Part shown: positions 52,490-63,291 of the stretch, piece after piece
Layout: each line of letters starts with the position of its first letter
Position numbering within the stretch: position 1 is the stretch's first letter
Assembly: GCA_030252795.1 (NCBI GenBank)
Contig: CP127080.1
Coordinates: 1,748,501-1,812,500, forward strand
Source: Porticoccaceae bacterium LTM1
GTDB lineage: Bacteria > Pseudomonadota > Gammaproteobacteria > Pseudomonadales > Porticoccaceae
Length of the DNA stretch: 64,000 nucleotides
Direction of reading: 5' to 3'
The notes under the pieces: generated by a model
Databases searched by the model: none
The model's input: only the letters and a program-made list of their open reading frames with translations
Told to the model about the DNA's origin: nothing
Made by a program: the position numbers and the translations under genes

Positions 52490-52610
52490 CTCCATACTTG
52501 CCCCGCGAATTAGGCAATTTACTTGATCGTGGGGCCAACGAAAGTACCCCCACTCAGGTCCAGGCTCTGACTGTCGTCATAAAACCCTGTAAGAATTGCA
52601 TATACGCACA

Positions 52611-52650
52611 TTGACATATGGATAATCGCATATATGATTAACCATATATG
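52611..52650 (+). promoter_or_regulatory. arsR promoter and probable ArsR operator
   Basis: The -35 TTGACA (52611-52616) and -10 TATGAT (52633-52638) are 16 nt apart. The -10 overlaps a repeat of catatatg (52629-52636 and 52643-52650), each itself a palindrome. Binding there would block the promoter, as expected for an autoregulated ArsR. GCAGGAGG follows before the ATG. Confidence 0.65.
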
Positions 52651-52661
52651 CAGGAGGTCGT

Positions 52662-53021
52662 ATGAACATTACCATTGAACCCAGCCAACTTTTCAAAGCC
52701 CTCTCCGACCCAACCCGGCTGCAAATGCTTTTGCTAATCGCCGATCAGGAAGAACTCTGCGTTTGTGAGCTGACAACAGCGCTGGAGGAGAGCCAACCCA
52801 AGGTTTCCCGACATCTGGCACAGCTGCGCAAAACCAATATTCTCAGCGACCGGCGCCAGGGCCAATGGGTTTACTACCAGCTCAACAAGGCACTTCCGGG
52901 CTGGGCCGTAGAGGTTATTCGAACCACCCTGAAGCACAACCAGGGTTCTATTGAACCGCTCAAAAAACACCTCTGTGGCATGGGTGATCGGCCACAACGG
53001 CAAGCCGCCTGCTGCCCCTGA
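52662..53021 (+). CDS. arsR: ArsR/SmtB family arsenic-responsive repressor
   Basis: 119 residues. It is a winged helix-turn-helix with ALSDPTRLQMLLLIADQEELCVCELTTALEESQPKVSRHLAQLRKTNILSDRRQGQWVYY. C33 and C35 (ELCVCEL) form the arsenite site of E. coli-type ArsR. A C-terminal CC pair (117-118) may add another ligand. It is first in an operon with arsenic-associated GAPDH and arsJ, and is probably released from its operator by As(III). Confidence 0.95.
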   Translation: MNITIEPSQLFKALSDPTRLQMLLLIADQEELCVCELTTALEESQPKVSRHLAQLRKTNILSDRRQGQWVYYQLNKALPGWAVEVIRTTLKHNQGSIEPLKKHLCGMGDRPQRQAACCP

Positions 53022-53058
53022 ACCGAAAAATTACATTTGAATTCAAAGGAATCGAACA

Positions 53059-54063
53059 ATGACAATCAAAGTAGGCATTAACGGATTTGGCCGTATGGGC
53101 AGACTGGCTCTGCGCGCGGCATACGAATGGCCTGACTTCACTTTTGTGCAGATCAATGATCCTGCAGGTAACGCCGAGACGCTCGCCCACCTGCTCAACT
53201 TCGACTCCGTGCACGGCACCTGGAACCACAATGCCAGCAGCGATGGCGAACAGATTGTGATCGGTAAAAACCGCATCGCTGTGACTGCCAACAAAACGAT
53301 CGGCGAAACAGACTGGTCAGGTTGTGACCTGGTAATCGAAGCATCTGGAAAAATGAAAACCAAAGCGCTTTTGCAAACGTACCTTGATCAGGGTGTGAAG
53401 CGCGTTGTTGTTACTGCTCCGGTGAAAGAAGAAGGTGTACTGAACGTGGTGATGGGCGTTAACCACCAAGAGTTTGACCCGGAAAAACACCCTGTCGTGA
53501 CCGCCGCCTCCTGCACCACCAACTGTCTGGCACCGGCGGTAAAAGTGATACACGAGAACATTGGCATCAAGCATGGTTCAATGACCACTATTCACGACCT
53601 GACCAACACCCAGACCATTCTGGATGCTCCACACAAGGATCTGCGCCGTGCGCGCGCCTGTGGTATGAGCCTGATCCCGACAACAACCGGATCTGCAACA
53701 GCAATTACCCATATTTTCCCGGAATTAAAAGGTCGCCTGAATGGCCACGCAGTAAGGGTGCCACTAGCAAACGCGTCTCTCACCGACTGTGTATTTGAAC
53801 TGGAGCGGGAGACCACTATTGAAGAGGTAAACGCACTGTTTAAGAAAGCTGCTGACGGTGAGCTCAATGGAATTCTAGGCTACGAGCAGCGCCCATTGGT
53901 ATCCATCGACTACCGCACCGATCCGCGCTCCAGCATTGTGGATGCCCTTTCCACCATGGTAATCAATGGCACCCAACTCAAAACCTACCTCTGGTACGAC
54001 AATGAGTGGGGGTATGTGAATCGCACCATGGAACTGGCCAAACTGGTTGGAAATCACTCCTAA
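53059..54063 (+). CDS. ArsJ-associated glyceraldehyde-3-phosphate dehydrogenase
   Basis: 334 residues. The Rossmann NAD site is [11 protein letters not shown] (6-16). The active-site Cys152 is in [12 protein letters not shown], with a His in the next segment as in GAPDHs. In the ars context this enzyme converts glyceraldehyde-3-phosphate and arsenate to 1-arseno-3-phosphoglycerate, which ArsJ exports and which then breaks down outside. The role is inferred from being between arsR and arsJ. The sequence alone would not separate it from glycolytic GapA. Confidence 0.93.
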   Translation: MTIKVGINGFGRMGRLALRAAYEWPDFTFVQINDPAGNAETLAHLLNFDSVHGTWNHNASSDGEQIVIGKNRIAVTANKTIGETDWSGCDLVIEASGKMKTKALLQTYLDQGVKRVVVTAPVKEEGVLNVVMGVNHQEFDPEKHPVVTAASCTTNCLAPAVKVIHENIGIKHGSMTTIHDLTNTQTILDAPHKDLRRARACGMSLIPTTTGSATAITHIFPELKGRLNGHAVRVPLANASLTDCVFELERETTIEEVNALFKKAADGELNGILGYEQRPLVSIDYRTDPRSSIVDALSTMVINGTQLKTYLWYDNEWGYVNRTMELAKLVGNHS

Positions 54064-54081
54064 GAAAACGGAATTTACAGC

Positions 54082-55293
54082 ATGGCGCTGAACGAGAATA
54101 TCAGGCAGTACCTGATCATCACCGGCAATTACTGGGCATTTACCCTCACCGACGGGGCCCTGCGCATGTTGGTGGTACTGCATTTTCACCAGCTGGGTTA
54201 CAGCCCGCTGGCCATCGCTATGCTGTTTCTGTTTTACGAGTTTTTTGGCGTTGTCACCAATCTGGTGGGCGGCTGGCTGGGCGCTCGACTCGGTTTGAAC
54301 AAAACCATGAATATCGGCCTGCTGTTGCAAGTCGGTGCTCTGCTGATGTTAACCGTTCCTGCCACTTTCTTGACTGTACCCTGGGTAATGGCTGCACAAG
54401 CGCTGTCCGGTATTGCCAAAGACCTCAATAAAATGAGTGCCAAGAGCGCAGTTAAAACCCTGGTGCCAGACGATGCCCAGGGTAAGTTGTACAAATGGGT
54501 GGCGATTCTTACAGGCTCAAAGAACACCCTGAAAGGTGTCGGCTTCTTTTTAGGCGGTGCCCTGCTCACTCTGTTTGGTTTTGGGAACGCTGTGTTAGCG
54601 ATGGCACTGGCATTACTGGTGGTCTGGTTATTCAGCCTGGTTACACTGAAAAAAGACCTTGGCAAATCCAAAGCAAAACCTAAATTCACCCAGATTTTTT
54701 CCAAAAGTCGCTCAATCAATATTCTCTCTGCGGCACGACTGTTTTTATTTGGCGCAAGGGATGTCTGGTTTGTGGTCGCCCTGCCGGTATTTTTGAGCGC
54801 CGCTCTCAACTGGGACCACTGGGCGGTAGGCAGTTTTCTGGCGCTCTGGGTTATAGGTTACGGTGTGATTCAATCACTTGCACCCGCCATTACCCGCAAT
54901 CGCCACAAACACACACCAGATGGTCGTACTGCATTTGGCTGGGGTGCCACTCTTGCTGTCTCTCCGGCACTCATCGCCACCGGCCTGTGGCTGAACTGGC
55001 CTACCGAACAGCTTTTGGTAATCGGACTGATTATTTTTGGAGTTCTTTTTGCCATTAACTCCTCACTGCACAGCTACCTGATTGTGAATTATGCCAACGA
55101 AGAACACGCCTCAATGGATGTGGGCTTTTACTATATGGCCAATGCCATGGGGCGTTTAATCGGCACCGTATTGTCCGGCTGGGTCTACCAGTCTGCCGGA
55201 CTGACGGCGTGCCTTCTGGTTTCTACAGGCTTCGTGGCAATAGCCACATTGATCTCCTGTGCTTTACCGAGAGGTTTACAGCAAAATAACTAG
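54082..55293 (+). CDS. arsJ: Organoarsenical efflux MFS transporter ArsJ
   Basis: 403 residues with about 11-12 membrane helices, MFS-type. Signature-like stretches are NYWAFTLTDGALRMLVVLHFHQLGYSPLAIAMLFL, YEFFGVVTNLVGGWLGARLGLN, and KMSAKSAVKTLVPDDAQGKLYKWVAILTGSKNTLKGVGFF, which characterise ArsJ. It exports 1-arseno-3-phosphoglycerate. It lies 18 bp after the GAPDH gene. The GAPDH-ArsJ pairing makes the assignment strong. Confidence 0.94.
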   Translation: MALNENIRQYLIITGNYWAFTLTDGALRMLVVLHFHQLGYSPLAIAMLFLFYEFFGVVTNLVGGWLGARLGLNKTMNIGLLLQVGALLMLTVPATFLTVPWVMAAQALSGIAKDLNKMSAKSAVKTLVPDDAQGKLYKWVAILTGSKNTLKGVGFFLGGALLTLFGFGNAVLAMALALLVVWLFSLVTLKKDLGKSKAKPKFTQIFSKSRSINILSAARLFLFGARDVWFVVALPVFLSAALNWDHWAVGSFLALWVIGYGVIQSLAPAITRNRHKHTPDGRTAFGWGATLAVSPALIATGLWLNWPTEQLLVIGLIIFGVLFAINSSLHSYLIVNYANEEHASMDVGFYYMANAMGRLIGTVLSGWVYQSAGLTACLLVSTGFVAIATLISCALPRGLQQNN

Positions 55294-55530
55294 GGCTCTT
55301 ATCAGCTCGATAATACAGAGCCTACGCAACCTATTATTTGCTTTTTACCCTACCTCACTCACCCAAATTTGAGCTGTTATTCAACCCGTCTATACTATTG
55401 AAATACTCAGCATTTATACTGGGTCAGTGAATAACAATACCAACAAAATAACGGACTTGAATTGAATCCAATAGTGTAGCTGTAGGCATAGTGGGAACAG
55501 GCTTCGCCACAGCAACAAGGGAGTGAATGC

Positions 55531-56322
55531 ATGAACTTATGGCGATTGCTGTTGTTACTGTTGCCTGTCCATTTTCTGGTGTATCTGCCGGCGAATGCCG
55601 AAACAACCCAACCGACACTTCGAATCGCTATACCCGAAGACTATCCACCCTATTATTACCGGGACAAGGATGGCCAGTTTCGTGGTGCATCTTTTGAAAT
55701 CGCGCAGCTGATTTGCAAGCGCCTTGGCTACCATATCAACGTCAGCCAACTGGATAATATGCGAACCGTGCTCGCCGAAATGGATGCTGGCAGACAGGAT
55801 CTCAATATTAATCTCACCGCTACCCCTGAGCGTCTGGAAGTGGCACTGTTTACTAAAACACCTCATATCCATGAAGCCCAGAACCTGATTGTTCGAGCTG
55901 ATACCGATATTAACTTTGACGGGAAATTGGTTCCGCTGGCTCGATATCGGTTCGGCCCGATTTTTGGCTGGACGTACGGGCCACAGTTTGATCAGGCCGC
56001 ATTTCTGGACAAAAGCTATGTAAATAACTCCAGTGAACAACTGCGCGGCCTGCTATCAGGCCAATTTGATATTGCAGTCAACAATCGAGAGTTTTTTATC
56101 TATACCGCCAGGGAAATGGGAGTCACCAGGGCCTTTCGTGTGCTTGATCCCCCTGTTTACAACCTTCCGGTCACCATCGCGGTGTCCCGCCAATACCCGG
56201 GAGCAGAAAAGCTGGTCAGCAAGCTTGAGCGAGAAGTAAGCCAACTTATAAAAGAAGATGCTTATCAGGAAATTCTTGCTCGATATGGGTTCATATCCCC
56301 TAAGTCGGAAAAGAAATCATAA
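55531..56322 (+). CDS. Periplasmic solute-binding protein (family 3)
   Basis: 263 residues. A signal peptide ([21 protein letters not shown]) precedes an SBP_bac_3 fold ([38 protein letters not shown] ... [24 protein letters not shown]). There are no transporter genes nearby. Its stop overlaps the kinase ATG by one base (TAATG), so it is probably a separate sensor subunit for the kinase that follows, which carries two SBP domains of its own. The ligand is unknown. Confidence 0.85.
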   Translation: MNLWRLLLLLLPVHFLVYLPANAETTQPTLRIAIPEDYPPYYYRDKDGQFRGASFEIAQLICKRLGYHINVSQLDNMRTVLAEMDAGRQDLNINLTATPERLEVALFTKTPHIHEAQNLIVRADTDINFDGKLVPLARYRFGPIFGWTYGPQFDQAAFLDKSYVNNSSEQLRGLLSGQFDIAVNNREFFIYTAREMGVTRAFRVLDPPVYNLPVTIAVSRQYPGAEKLVSKLEREVSQLIKEDAYQEILARYGFISPKSEKKS

Positions 56323-59300
56323 TGAAAATAATGACCCTATCCAGACTAGTTTTTTTCTGTGGCTTCTTTCTGTTTTTTCATAGCGGGATATGTGCGCAGT
56401 CTGAAACCGCTATTGAAAATAGCAACCGGATGATTCGACTTATCGAGCTGGTCAAAGAGCTACAGTTTCAGGATGAAGTGCTGACCAGTTCAATGACCAC
56501 ATACTCTTATTCAAAAGAGCCTCAATGGCTGGAGCGCTATGAAAAGGCGGCTGCAAAGTTTGACCAGACATTGGATGACATCAATCGAAATTACAGCGAG
56601 CTGGCACCGGAAACGCTTAAACAACTAAATGCAGCCGCAAAAATTCTTTATGAACTTGAACGCAAGGCACTAAAATCCATACAGGACGATCAAGTTCCCA
56701 CTGCACAGAACCTGCTCAAATCTACCGAATATACAACCAATAAATCAAAGCTTACCCGCTCAACAGTGGAGTTGATTCAATTACTGGAGACCGAACTTGC
56801 AAACAAGGTACGGGATCAAACAAATAATCAGTACATTGAATTAACAGAAGAGGAGCAACGCTGGATTACCGCAAATCCCAACGTATTGGTTGGCCAGGAA
56901 AAAGATTGGCCACCCTTCAACTACGTTTCTGTCAGTGGTGATTATGTTGGCATTTCGGTGGACTTTCTCAGGCTGATCTCGAGAAAAACAGGCCTGCAAT
57001 TCCAATTCTCCTCACCCTCCAGTTACGGAGAGCTACATGATCGTTTGCGTAATGGAGAGCTCGATTTAATCGCAGCAGCCTACTACTCCGAAGAACGCAG
57101 CCATTACGCGCTGCACACCCCTGCCTACATTATTATTAAAGAGTTCATCTACGTTCGGGAAGGCAGCAAATTTACTCGAATGACAGACCTGAACGGGAAA
57201 ACCATGGCAATTCCCTCAGGGTATGGAACTATTCCATTAATAAGCAAGGCACTACCTGACACTGAGATTGTACAGACCGAGTCCATTCTAGATGCACTGG
57301 AAATGGTGCTATCGGGTAAGGTCGATGCCACAATCGATTCCCAGAGCGTCGTTGAATATTATCTGCAGGAAAATGCGCTTTCCGGATTGCGTTCCTTCCC
57401 CAGTGAACTGGACAACAACCCTCTACGTATGTTGGTTAATGGTGATAAGCCAATCCTTGAATCCATACTCACTAAAGCCATCTCCTCAATTACACATACA
57501 GAACGCCAGGAGATTCTTTCCAGGTGGCTTCAGCCATCAACGCTGAGTGACAGTAACTTTTCAATACCCGGTAAAAACCTGACAGAATCCGAGCAGGCCT
57601 GGTTAAATCAGCATCCGATTATTCGTGTGGGTGTCGACCCAGACTGGCGACCATTTGAATTCGTAAATGAAGATGGAAGATATCGCGGCATGATTGCGGA
57701 TTACAGCGAAATTGTCGCCAGTCATTTAGGCATTGAATTCAGCCCAAAAACTGACATCAGCTGGTCGGAAGCAGTTGAGCTTGGCAAACAAGGTCAACTG
57801 GATCTCTTTCCGGGAATGGTTGACACACCTGAACGCAGGGATAACTTCCTGTTTACTGAGTCTTATTATCAGGTTCCTACGGTAGTAATCACCCGTGCTG
57901 ATGAAGAGCGATTAGGTAACTTGAGAAACTTTAAGGATCGTACACTGGGGGTCATAGCCAGCTACGCCTCCACCGAATGGGTTCGAACCAATTACCCTGA
58001 AGTAAACCTTGTTTACCTGGATAATATCTCTGTGGGTTTACAACAGGTTTCGGAAGGAACCATAGATGCAATTCTGGCCAACAAAATTACTGCTCTCGAC
58101 AGGGTCAATGAGCTCGCCATAACCAACCTGAAAATTAACTTTCCCACTGAGTTTGAATATGAGCTGGCCTTTGGAGTACGCAATGACTGGCCAGAACTTG
58201 TAGGCATACTGAACAAGGTACTTGCCGAGATAACGCCCGCCCAACGGGATGCTATCCGCAATCGATGGGTCAGTATTGATCTGGAAGAAAACACAGCAAC
58301 TTCCTCCAGTCTCTCAGAAACCAGAATACCGATTCTTCGAATGATCGCCCTGATCATATTAATGGCAGCTGTCTTTCTTGCCATTGCCTGGCTGATAGCT
58401 CGCAAGCAGGGAGATATCATTTCCCTTTATCACTCCGGTCGATTGCGGTTTTTCATCGCACTGGGTGTTTGCTCAATATTGATCCTGGTTGTAGGTGTGA
58501 CGTGGTATTCACTATCCAAGGAAGAACGAATTGCCAGGGAGCGCTCAGGTGAGGCTTTAACTACCGTGTTACAAGCCACTGAAGATACTCTGGTTTACTG
58601 GATACGCGGCAAGGAACGCATGATAAACCTCATTGCCAATGAACCTGGACTGAGTACCTTATTTGAATTAACCGGTAAAGATCAAAGTATAAATATTGAC
58701 AGTAATGAAAAATTGTCCCTTAAGGCGCTATTGAAAAAATCTGTGAGTGATTCTGACAACTGGCAGATTTCAATGGTATTAAAGGACGGCACGGCGGTTT
58801 TCGATGACAGTCCCTCTATTGACCACCTCTACTCAAAACTTCAGGAAACTGCATTTACTGGAAAAACTGCCTTCATTCCTCCCCTGCTCCCTCCCGGCAG
58901 CAGTGATCCAGCCATGTACTTTGTTGCACCGGTAAATGACTACAAAGGAGAGCCTATTGCTGCTGTAGTCGCGTCTTTTGACCCCAAAGAAGAATTTTCA
59001 GACATTTTCAGAAAAGGAAGAATTGGCCAAACCGGGGAGTCTTATGCTGTTAATCCTTATGGCGCAATGATCTCCAAGAGCCGATTTAATGCCCAATTAA
59101 TTGAATCAGGTCTTCTGAGAAATGACCAGAGTTCCATCCTGAATATTCCATTAACCGTTCCAGATGAAAACTTACCGGCCAGTAAGCGACAGTTTACTGT
59201 TGTAGGAGAAGCAATTAGGGCTGGAAAAAGCGGTATTCATCTTGAAGGGGCAAAAGACTACCGAGGCATTTCAACGATAAGTACCTGGCACTGGAACCCT

Positions 59301-61766
59301 CAGCTGGGAATAGGCATTGTCACTGAAATGGATGAGTCCGAGGCACTTTCAGCCTTCGACATCTCTAGAAAAACTCTCTATGCCGTTGTCGGTATTTCCC
59401 TGTTTCTCTCATTGAGCCTCATGGCATTCAGTGCATGGATAGGTGATCGAGCCAACAAGTCACTGGTACACGCTCGTGACGAACTGGAAGATAAGGTGGA
59501 AGAGCGCACTGCTGAGCTGGTCGATGCGCGGGAACAGGCGGATCAAGCCAACCAGGCCAAAAGTGACTTCCTCGCTAATATGTCCCATGAAATTCGTACA
59601 CCTATGAATGCGATCATCGGCATGTCTTATCTTGCCCTGCAAACCGAGCTGGATCGTAAGCAGCGTAATTATGTGCAGAAAGTGCATCGTTCCGCAGAGT
59701 CACTGCTTGGCATCATTAATGACATTCTCGACTTTTCAAAGATTGAAGCCGGCAAGCTGGATATTGAAAACGTGGATTTTCGAATCGAGGATGTTTTTGA
59801 CAACCTGGCAAATCTCGTCGGATTGAAGGCAGAAGAAAAAGGCCTGGAACTGTTGTTTGATCTTCCGGCAGATCTGCCCAGTGCATTGATTGGAGACCCT
59901 CTACGCCTGGGGCAAATTCTGGTCAACCTGGGTAATAACGCGGTCAAGTTTACTGACACCGGAGAAGTCATCATTCGCGCTGAAGTTCTTGATCAACAAC
60001 CTGACTCAGTTTTTCTAAAGTTTTCAGTAAAAGATTCCGGTATAGGTATGTCAGCGGAGCAGCAATCCCGACTATTCCAGTCCTTCTCCCAGGCGGATTC
60101 CTCCACAACTCGAAAATATGGCGGCACCGGTTTGGGTTTGGCCATCAGCAAAAGCCTGACTGAAAGAATGGGTGGTGAAATTTGGGTTAACAGCAGCCCG
60201 GGGAATGGCAGTGAGTTCATATTTACAGTGAAATTGGGCAAGCAGGAACAGCAGGATGAGCCACTGCGACGGGAATGCCAAACCGTACTTGGGGATATCC
60301 GAGTACTCGTGGTTGATGACAATCAATCATCCCGTCATATCCTTACCACCATACTCTCTTCACTTGGAATAGATGTAGATCAGGTGGACAGCGGGCAGGC
60401 TGCTCTAGATCAACTGAAAAAACAGACGGATTCTTCAAGTTATCAGGTGCTGCTGATGGACTGGAAAATGGATGGCATGGACGGAGTCGAAACCGCAAGA
60501 GTCATTCAGTCCCAAGGTCATTTAAAAGAGTTACCCACTATTATCATGGTGACAGCTTATGGTCGCGAAGAAGCAAAACAAGCCGCTGAAGGCGTCCAAA
60601 TCAGCAGCTTCCTAAGTAAACCAGTTACACCTTCCAGTTTACTCGATGCCATTATGAGTGGTCTTGGCCGAGGCAGAATATCCGGTACCTCTGCCAGTTA
60701 CCGAAAAGAAGTTACAGATAAATCAGCAGCCAAATTGCGCGGCGCACGTATTCTCCTGGTTGAAGACAACGAAATAAACCAGGAGTTGGCAGTGGACCTG
60801 CTCAGGAACAACGGAATGACCGTAGAAGTTGCCAGCAATGGTCTGGAAGCGATCGAAGCCCTACAAAAGGAAGACTTTGATGGTGTTTTGATGGATTGCC
60901 AAATGCCGGTCCTGGATGGCTATGAAGCAACCCGGCAAATCCGTCAGCAGGCTAAATGGGCTGACTTACCGATACTGGCAATGACTGCCAATGCCATGGT
61001 TGGGGATCGTGAAAAGGTAGTTACTGCCGGTATGAATGATCACATTGCCAAACCAATCAATGTCGGAGAACTCTTTAATACAATGGCCAAATGGATTACT
61101 CCCAGCCAACCTGCCCAGCCACTTACGGCCATTATTTCGAGTGAAACAGATTCAGAAACATTAATCCCGGAGGAGCTACCGGGGATTAACGTTTCAAGAG
61201 GCCTTGAAACCACTCAAAACAACAAGGCTCTTTACTTAAAATTATTGAAAAAATTTAAACGTGGTTACCGCGACTTTGAATCCCAGTTCAGGGAAGCACA
61301 TAAATCCAGAGAAAATAATGACAGTGAACGACTGGCTCACACCCTGAAGGGTGTGGCTGGCAATATTGGCGCAGAGAAGGTACAAGCAGCCGCCGAGGTG
61401 TTAGAGGGATACTGCAGGAAGAACGCCTCCGATCAAGAAATTGAAGGGATTCTGGCCTCTTTGAATGCTGAACTATCCTTGACGCTCAACGGCCTTCAAT
61501 TTCTTGAAAATGAAAAGTCAATCATCACTCAAAATAAAACGGTTGAGGTAATAGACAAAGTTCGCATTAACTCGTTGCTGGAAAAGTTAGATGAACTGCT
61601 TTCGGACTCCGACACACTGGCAAATGAAGTACTGGAAGAGTTGCTGGCTGAGCCAGGTATGGGAACATATGAAAACCATCTGACACAGATAGTAAAATCT
61701 CTCGAAGATTATGATTTTGATCAGGCTTGTGACTCACTTAACGAACTGAAAGAAGCACTTGCCTAA
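56322..61766 (+). CDS. Hybrid sensor histidine kinase with tandem solute-binding domains, two receivers and HPt
   Basis: 1814 residues. After a signal segment and a helical region there are two SBP_bac_3 domains (about 180-400 and 425-650), then membrane helices at about 672-694 and 710-732. An extracytoplasmic region (about 735-1015, Cache-like) and a membrane helix at about 1017-1040 lead to HisKA with His1089 ([12 protein letters not shown]), HATPase_c (about 1190-1315), receiver 1 with D1380, receiver 2 with D1525, and an HPt with H1673 ([12 protein letters not shown]). This is an unorthodox BvgS/EvgS-like phosphorelay protein, larger than BvgS. It is coupled to an SBP gene upstream and an REC-HD-GYP gene downstream, its likely phosphoryl target. 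Confidence 0.92.
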   Translation: MKIMTLSRLVFFCGFFLFFHSGICAQSETAIENSNRMIRLIELVKELQFQDEVLTSSMTTYSYSKEPQWLERYEKAAAKFDQTLDDINRNYSELAPETLKQLNAAAKILYELERKALKSIQDDQVPTAQNLLKSTEYTTNKSKLTRSTVELIQLLETELANKVRDQTNNQYIELTEEEQRWITANPNVLVGQEKDWPPFNYVSVSGDYVGISVDFLRLISRKTGLQFQFSSPSSYGELHDRLRNGELDLIAAAYYSEERSHYALHTPAYIIIKEFIYVREGSKFTRMTDLNGKTMAIPSGYGTIPLISKALPDTEIVQTESILDALEMVLSGKVDATIDSQSVVEYYLQENALSGLRSFPSELDNNPLRMLVNGDKPILESILTKAISSITHTERQEILSRWLQPSTLSDSNFSIPGKNLTESEQAWLNQHPIIRVGVDPDWRPFEFVNEDGRYRGMIADYSEIVASHLGIEFSPKTDISWSEAVELGKQGQLDLFPGMVDTPERRDNFLFTESYYQVPTVVITRADEERLGNLRNFKDRTLGVIASYASTEWVRTNYPEVNLVYLDNISVGLQQVSEGTIDAILANKITALDRVNELAITNLKINFPTEFEYELAFGVRNDWPELVGILNKVLAEITPAQRDAIRNRWVSIDLEENTATSSSLSETRIPILRMIALIILMAAVFLAIAWLIARKQGDIISLYHSGRLRFFIALGVCSILILVVGVTWYSLSKEERIARERSGEALTTVLQATEDTLVYWIRGKERMINLIANEPGLSTLFELTGKDQSINIDSNEKLSLKALLKKSVSDSDNWQISMVLKDGTAVFDDSPSIDHLYSKLQETAFTGKTAFIPPLLPPGSSDPAMYFVAPVNDYKGEPIAAVVASFDPKEEFSDIFRKGRIGQTGESYAVNPYGAMISKSRFNAQLIESGLLRNDQSSILNIPLTVPDENLPASKRQFTVVGEAIRAGKSGIHLEGAKDYRGISTISTWHWNPQLGIGIVTEMDESEALSAFDISRKTLYAVVGISLFLSLSLMAFSAWIGDRANKSLVHARDELEDKVEERTAELVDAREQADQANQAKSDFLANMSHEIRTPMNAIIGMSYLALQTELDRKQRNYVQKVHRSAESLLGIINDILDFSKIEAGKLDIENVDFRIEDVFDNLANLVGLKAEEKGLELLFDLPADLPSALIGDPLRLGQILVNLGNNAVKFTDTGEVIIRAEVLDQQPDSVFLKFSVKDSGIGMSAEQQSRLFQSFSQADSSTTRKYGGTGLGLAISKSLTERMGGEIWVNSSPGNGSEFIFTVKLGKQEQQDEPLRRECQTVLGDIRVLVVDDNQSSRHILTTILSSLGIDVDQVDSGQAALDQLKKQTDSSSYQVLLMDWKMDGMDGVETARVIQSQGHLKELPTIIMVTAYGREEAKQAAEGVQISSFLSKPVTPSSLLDAIMSGLGRGRISGTSASYRKEVTDKSAAKLRGARILLVEDNEINQELAVDLLRNNGMTVEVASNGLEAIEALQKEDFDGVLMDCQMPVLDGYEATRQIRQQAKWADLPILAMTANAMVGDREKVVTAGMNDHIAKPINVGELFNTMAKWITPSQPAQPLTAIISSETDSETLIPEELPGINVSRGLETTQNNKALYLKLLKKFKRGYRDFESQFREAHKSRENNDSERLAHTLKGVAGNIGAEKVQAAAEVLEGYCRKNASDQEIEGILASLNAELSLTLNGLQFLENEKSIITQNKTVEVIDKVRINSLLEKLDELLSDSDTLANEVLEELLAEPGMGTYENHLTQIVKSLEDYDFDQACDSLNELKEALA

Positions 61767-61816
61767 AATAATGTTGTTGTAACTGGGTAAATGGAATTGA
61801 CACCAAAGGTGATGTT

Positions 61817-62833
61817 ATGACTGATAGTAAGCAAACTGTACTTGTTGTTGACGATACCCCGGAAAACATTGAGGTATTGGTAAATACTCTCAATCAGGAT
61901 TACAAGGTCAAGGCCGCGATCAACGGACACAAAGCTCTGGAAGTGGTTCATAAATCCCCTCCCGATATTATCCTTCTCGATATCATGATGCCCGGAATTG
62001 ACGGTTATCAAGTGTGTGAAACCCTGAAAGCTGACCCAACCACTCGCCATATACCAGTTCTTTTTATCACTGCAAAAATTGGCTTACAGGATGAAATCAA
62101 AGGCTTTGAATTAGGTGCCGTCGATTACATCACCAAACCCATTAGCCCACCTATTGTGAAGGCACGGGTAAAAACCCACCTGGCGCTCTACGATCAAAAT
62201 CGTGTATTGGAAAGAAAGGTGCAACAGCGTACTGAAGAGATTCACGCAACTCGATTGCAAATTATTCAACGACTGGGTCGGGCAGCAGAATATAAAGATG
62301 ATGACACTGGCCTGCACGTAATACGAATGAGCCACTATGCCCGCATTTTGGGGTTAGCAGCTGGCATGAGCGAGTCCGAAGCCGAGATGCTGTTCAATGC
62401 AGCTCCAATGCATGATATTGGGAAGATTGGCATACCGGATAGCATCCTGAAAAAACCAGCCAAGCTCGAAGAAGACGAATTTGATGTCATGAAAACCCAT
62501 TGTGAGATCGGCGCACAAATTATTGGCGATGATGCATCCGAGCTTTTACAAATGGCCAAAACCATTGCCCTCACCCACCATGAAAAGTGGAACGGCCAAG
62601 GTTACCCCAAAGGACTTTCTGGCCAGGATATACCTCGAATCGGTCGTATCGTTGCCATCGCCGATGTCTTTGACGCCCTAACCTCAAAAAGACCTTACAA
62701 GGAAGAGTGGCCCGTTGATGATGCCATAGGATTATTGGAAGAATCTGCAGGTGTGCACTTTGACCCGCAGCTGGTAGCACTTTTTAAATCAGTGTTACCT
62801 GAAGTTTTGAAAGTTAAGGAGAGATTCTCCTGA
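61817..62833 (+). CDS. REC-HD-GYP response regulator, predicted c-di-GMP phosphodiesterase
   Basis: 338 residues. A receiver domain has the acidic pair D12/D13 and phosphorylation site D55 (ILLDIMMPGIDG). A coiled-coil linker precedes an HD-GYP domain with H199-D200 (MHDIGKIGIPD) and the GYP at 262-264 (NGQGYPKGLSG). This is an RpfG-like layout. It is predicted to break down cyclic di-GMP, and by position it receives phosphate from the 1814-residue kinase. This ties a multi-sensor phosphorelay to the c-di-GMP pool read by the riboswitches. Confidence 0.95.
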   Translation: MTDSKQTVLVVDDTPENIEVLVNTLNQDYKVKAAINGHKALEVVHKSPPDIILLDIMMPGIDGYQVCETLKADPTTRHIPVLFITAKIGLQDEIKGFELGAVDYITKPISPPIVKARVKTHLALYDQNRVLERKVQQRTEEIHATRLQIIQRLGRAAEYKDDDTGLHVIRMSHYARILGLAAGMSESEAEMLFNAAPMHDIGKIGIPDSILKKPAKLEEDEFDVMKTHCEIGAQIIGDDASELLQMAKTIALTHHEKWNGQGYPKGLSGQDIPRIGRIVAIADVFDALTSKRPYKEEWPVDDAIGLLEESAGVHFDPQLVALFKSVLPEVLKVKERFS

Positions 62834-63291
62834 TAAATATGCCATGTTCAGTTAAGGGTTAATACGTCAGGGTCAATGCACTCCTGCATATATACTACTA
62901 TGCAGGAGCAAATTAAGAAGACGGCACTTTATCAAATATGTTGAATCAGAAAATCATCTTGATCCAATGATCTGCCGATCAAAGATAGCGTTGCTTCAAG
63001 TTTTTCTGTTTCTGCCGGATCGATTATGGTTGATTTGGTTTTGAGGCCTGACATGTGTAAACCCTCATTTCACATAGCCATACAGGTCACGTCATATTGA
63101 TTTACAACCTTGGTACGTTACATAAATGTACACCAGAATAAGGTGTGGACAACCAAACCCGCTCTACAAGTTAATGACCACTTGTCATAGAGTTACCAAA
63201 AATCTGGGGATCGAAGTATCCTTATCTTTCAGAAAGTAGATACTGAGAGCGTTTGGTATTGATACCAGCAGGTCTTTTGAAGGAGTAGACG
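62834..63291. other. Intergenic region with hairpin and possible small ORF
   Basis: 458 bp. A perfect 10-bp inverted repeat CTCCTGCATA/TATGCAGGAG lies at 62881-62908 without a T-run, possibly ending the phosphorelay operon. A 40-codon minus-strand ORF is at 62932-63054. The rest holds no recognised signal. The promoter of the lipoprotein gene should lie in 63100-63280. Confidence 0.5.
62932..63054 (-). CDS. Possible 40-residue small protein
   Basis: The ATG at 63054 has GAGGGT at a usable distance. The product begins MSGLKTKSTIIDPAETEKLE and ends DQDDFLIQHI. It has a likely amphipathic helix and no signal or cysteines. I do not recognise it. With so short a frame chance cannot be excluded, and only the ribosome site and sensible composition support it. 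Confidence 0.35.
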   Translation of the reverse strand: MSGLKTKSTIIDPAETEKLEATLSLIGRSLDQDDFLIQHI

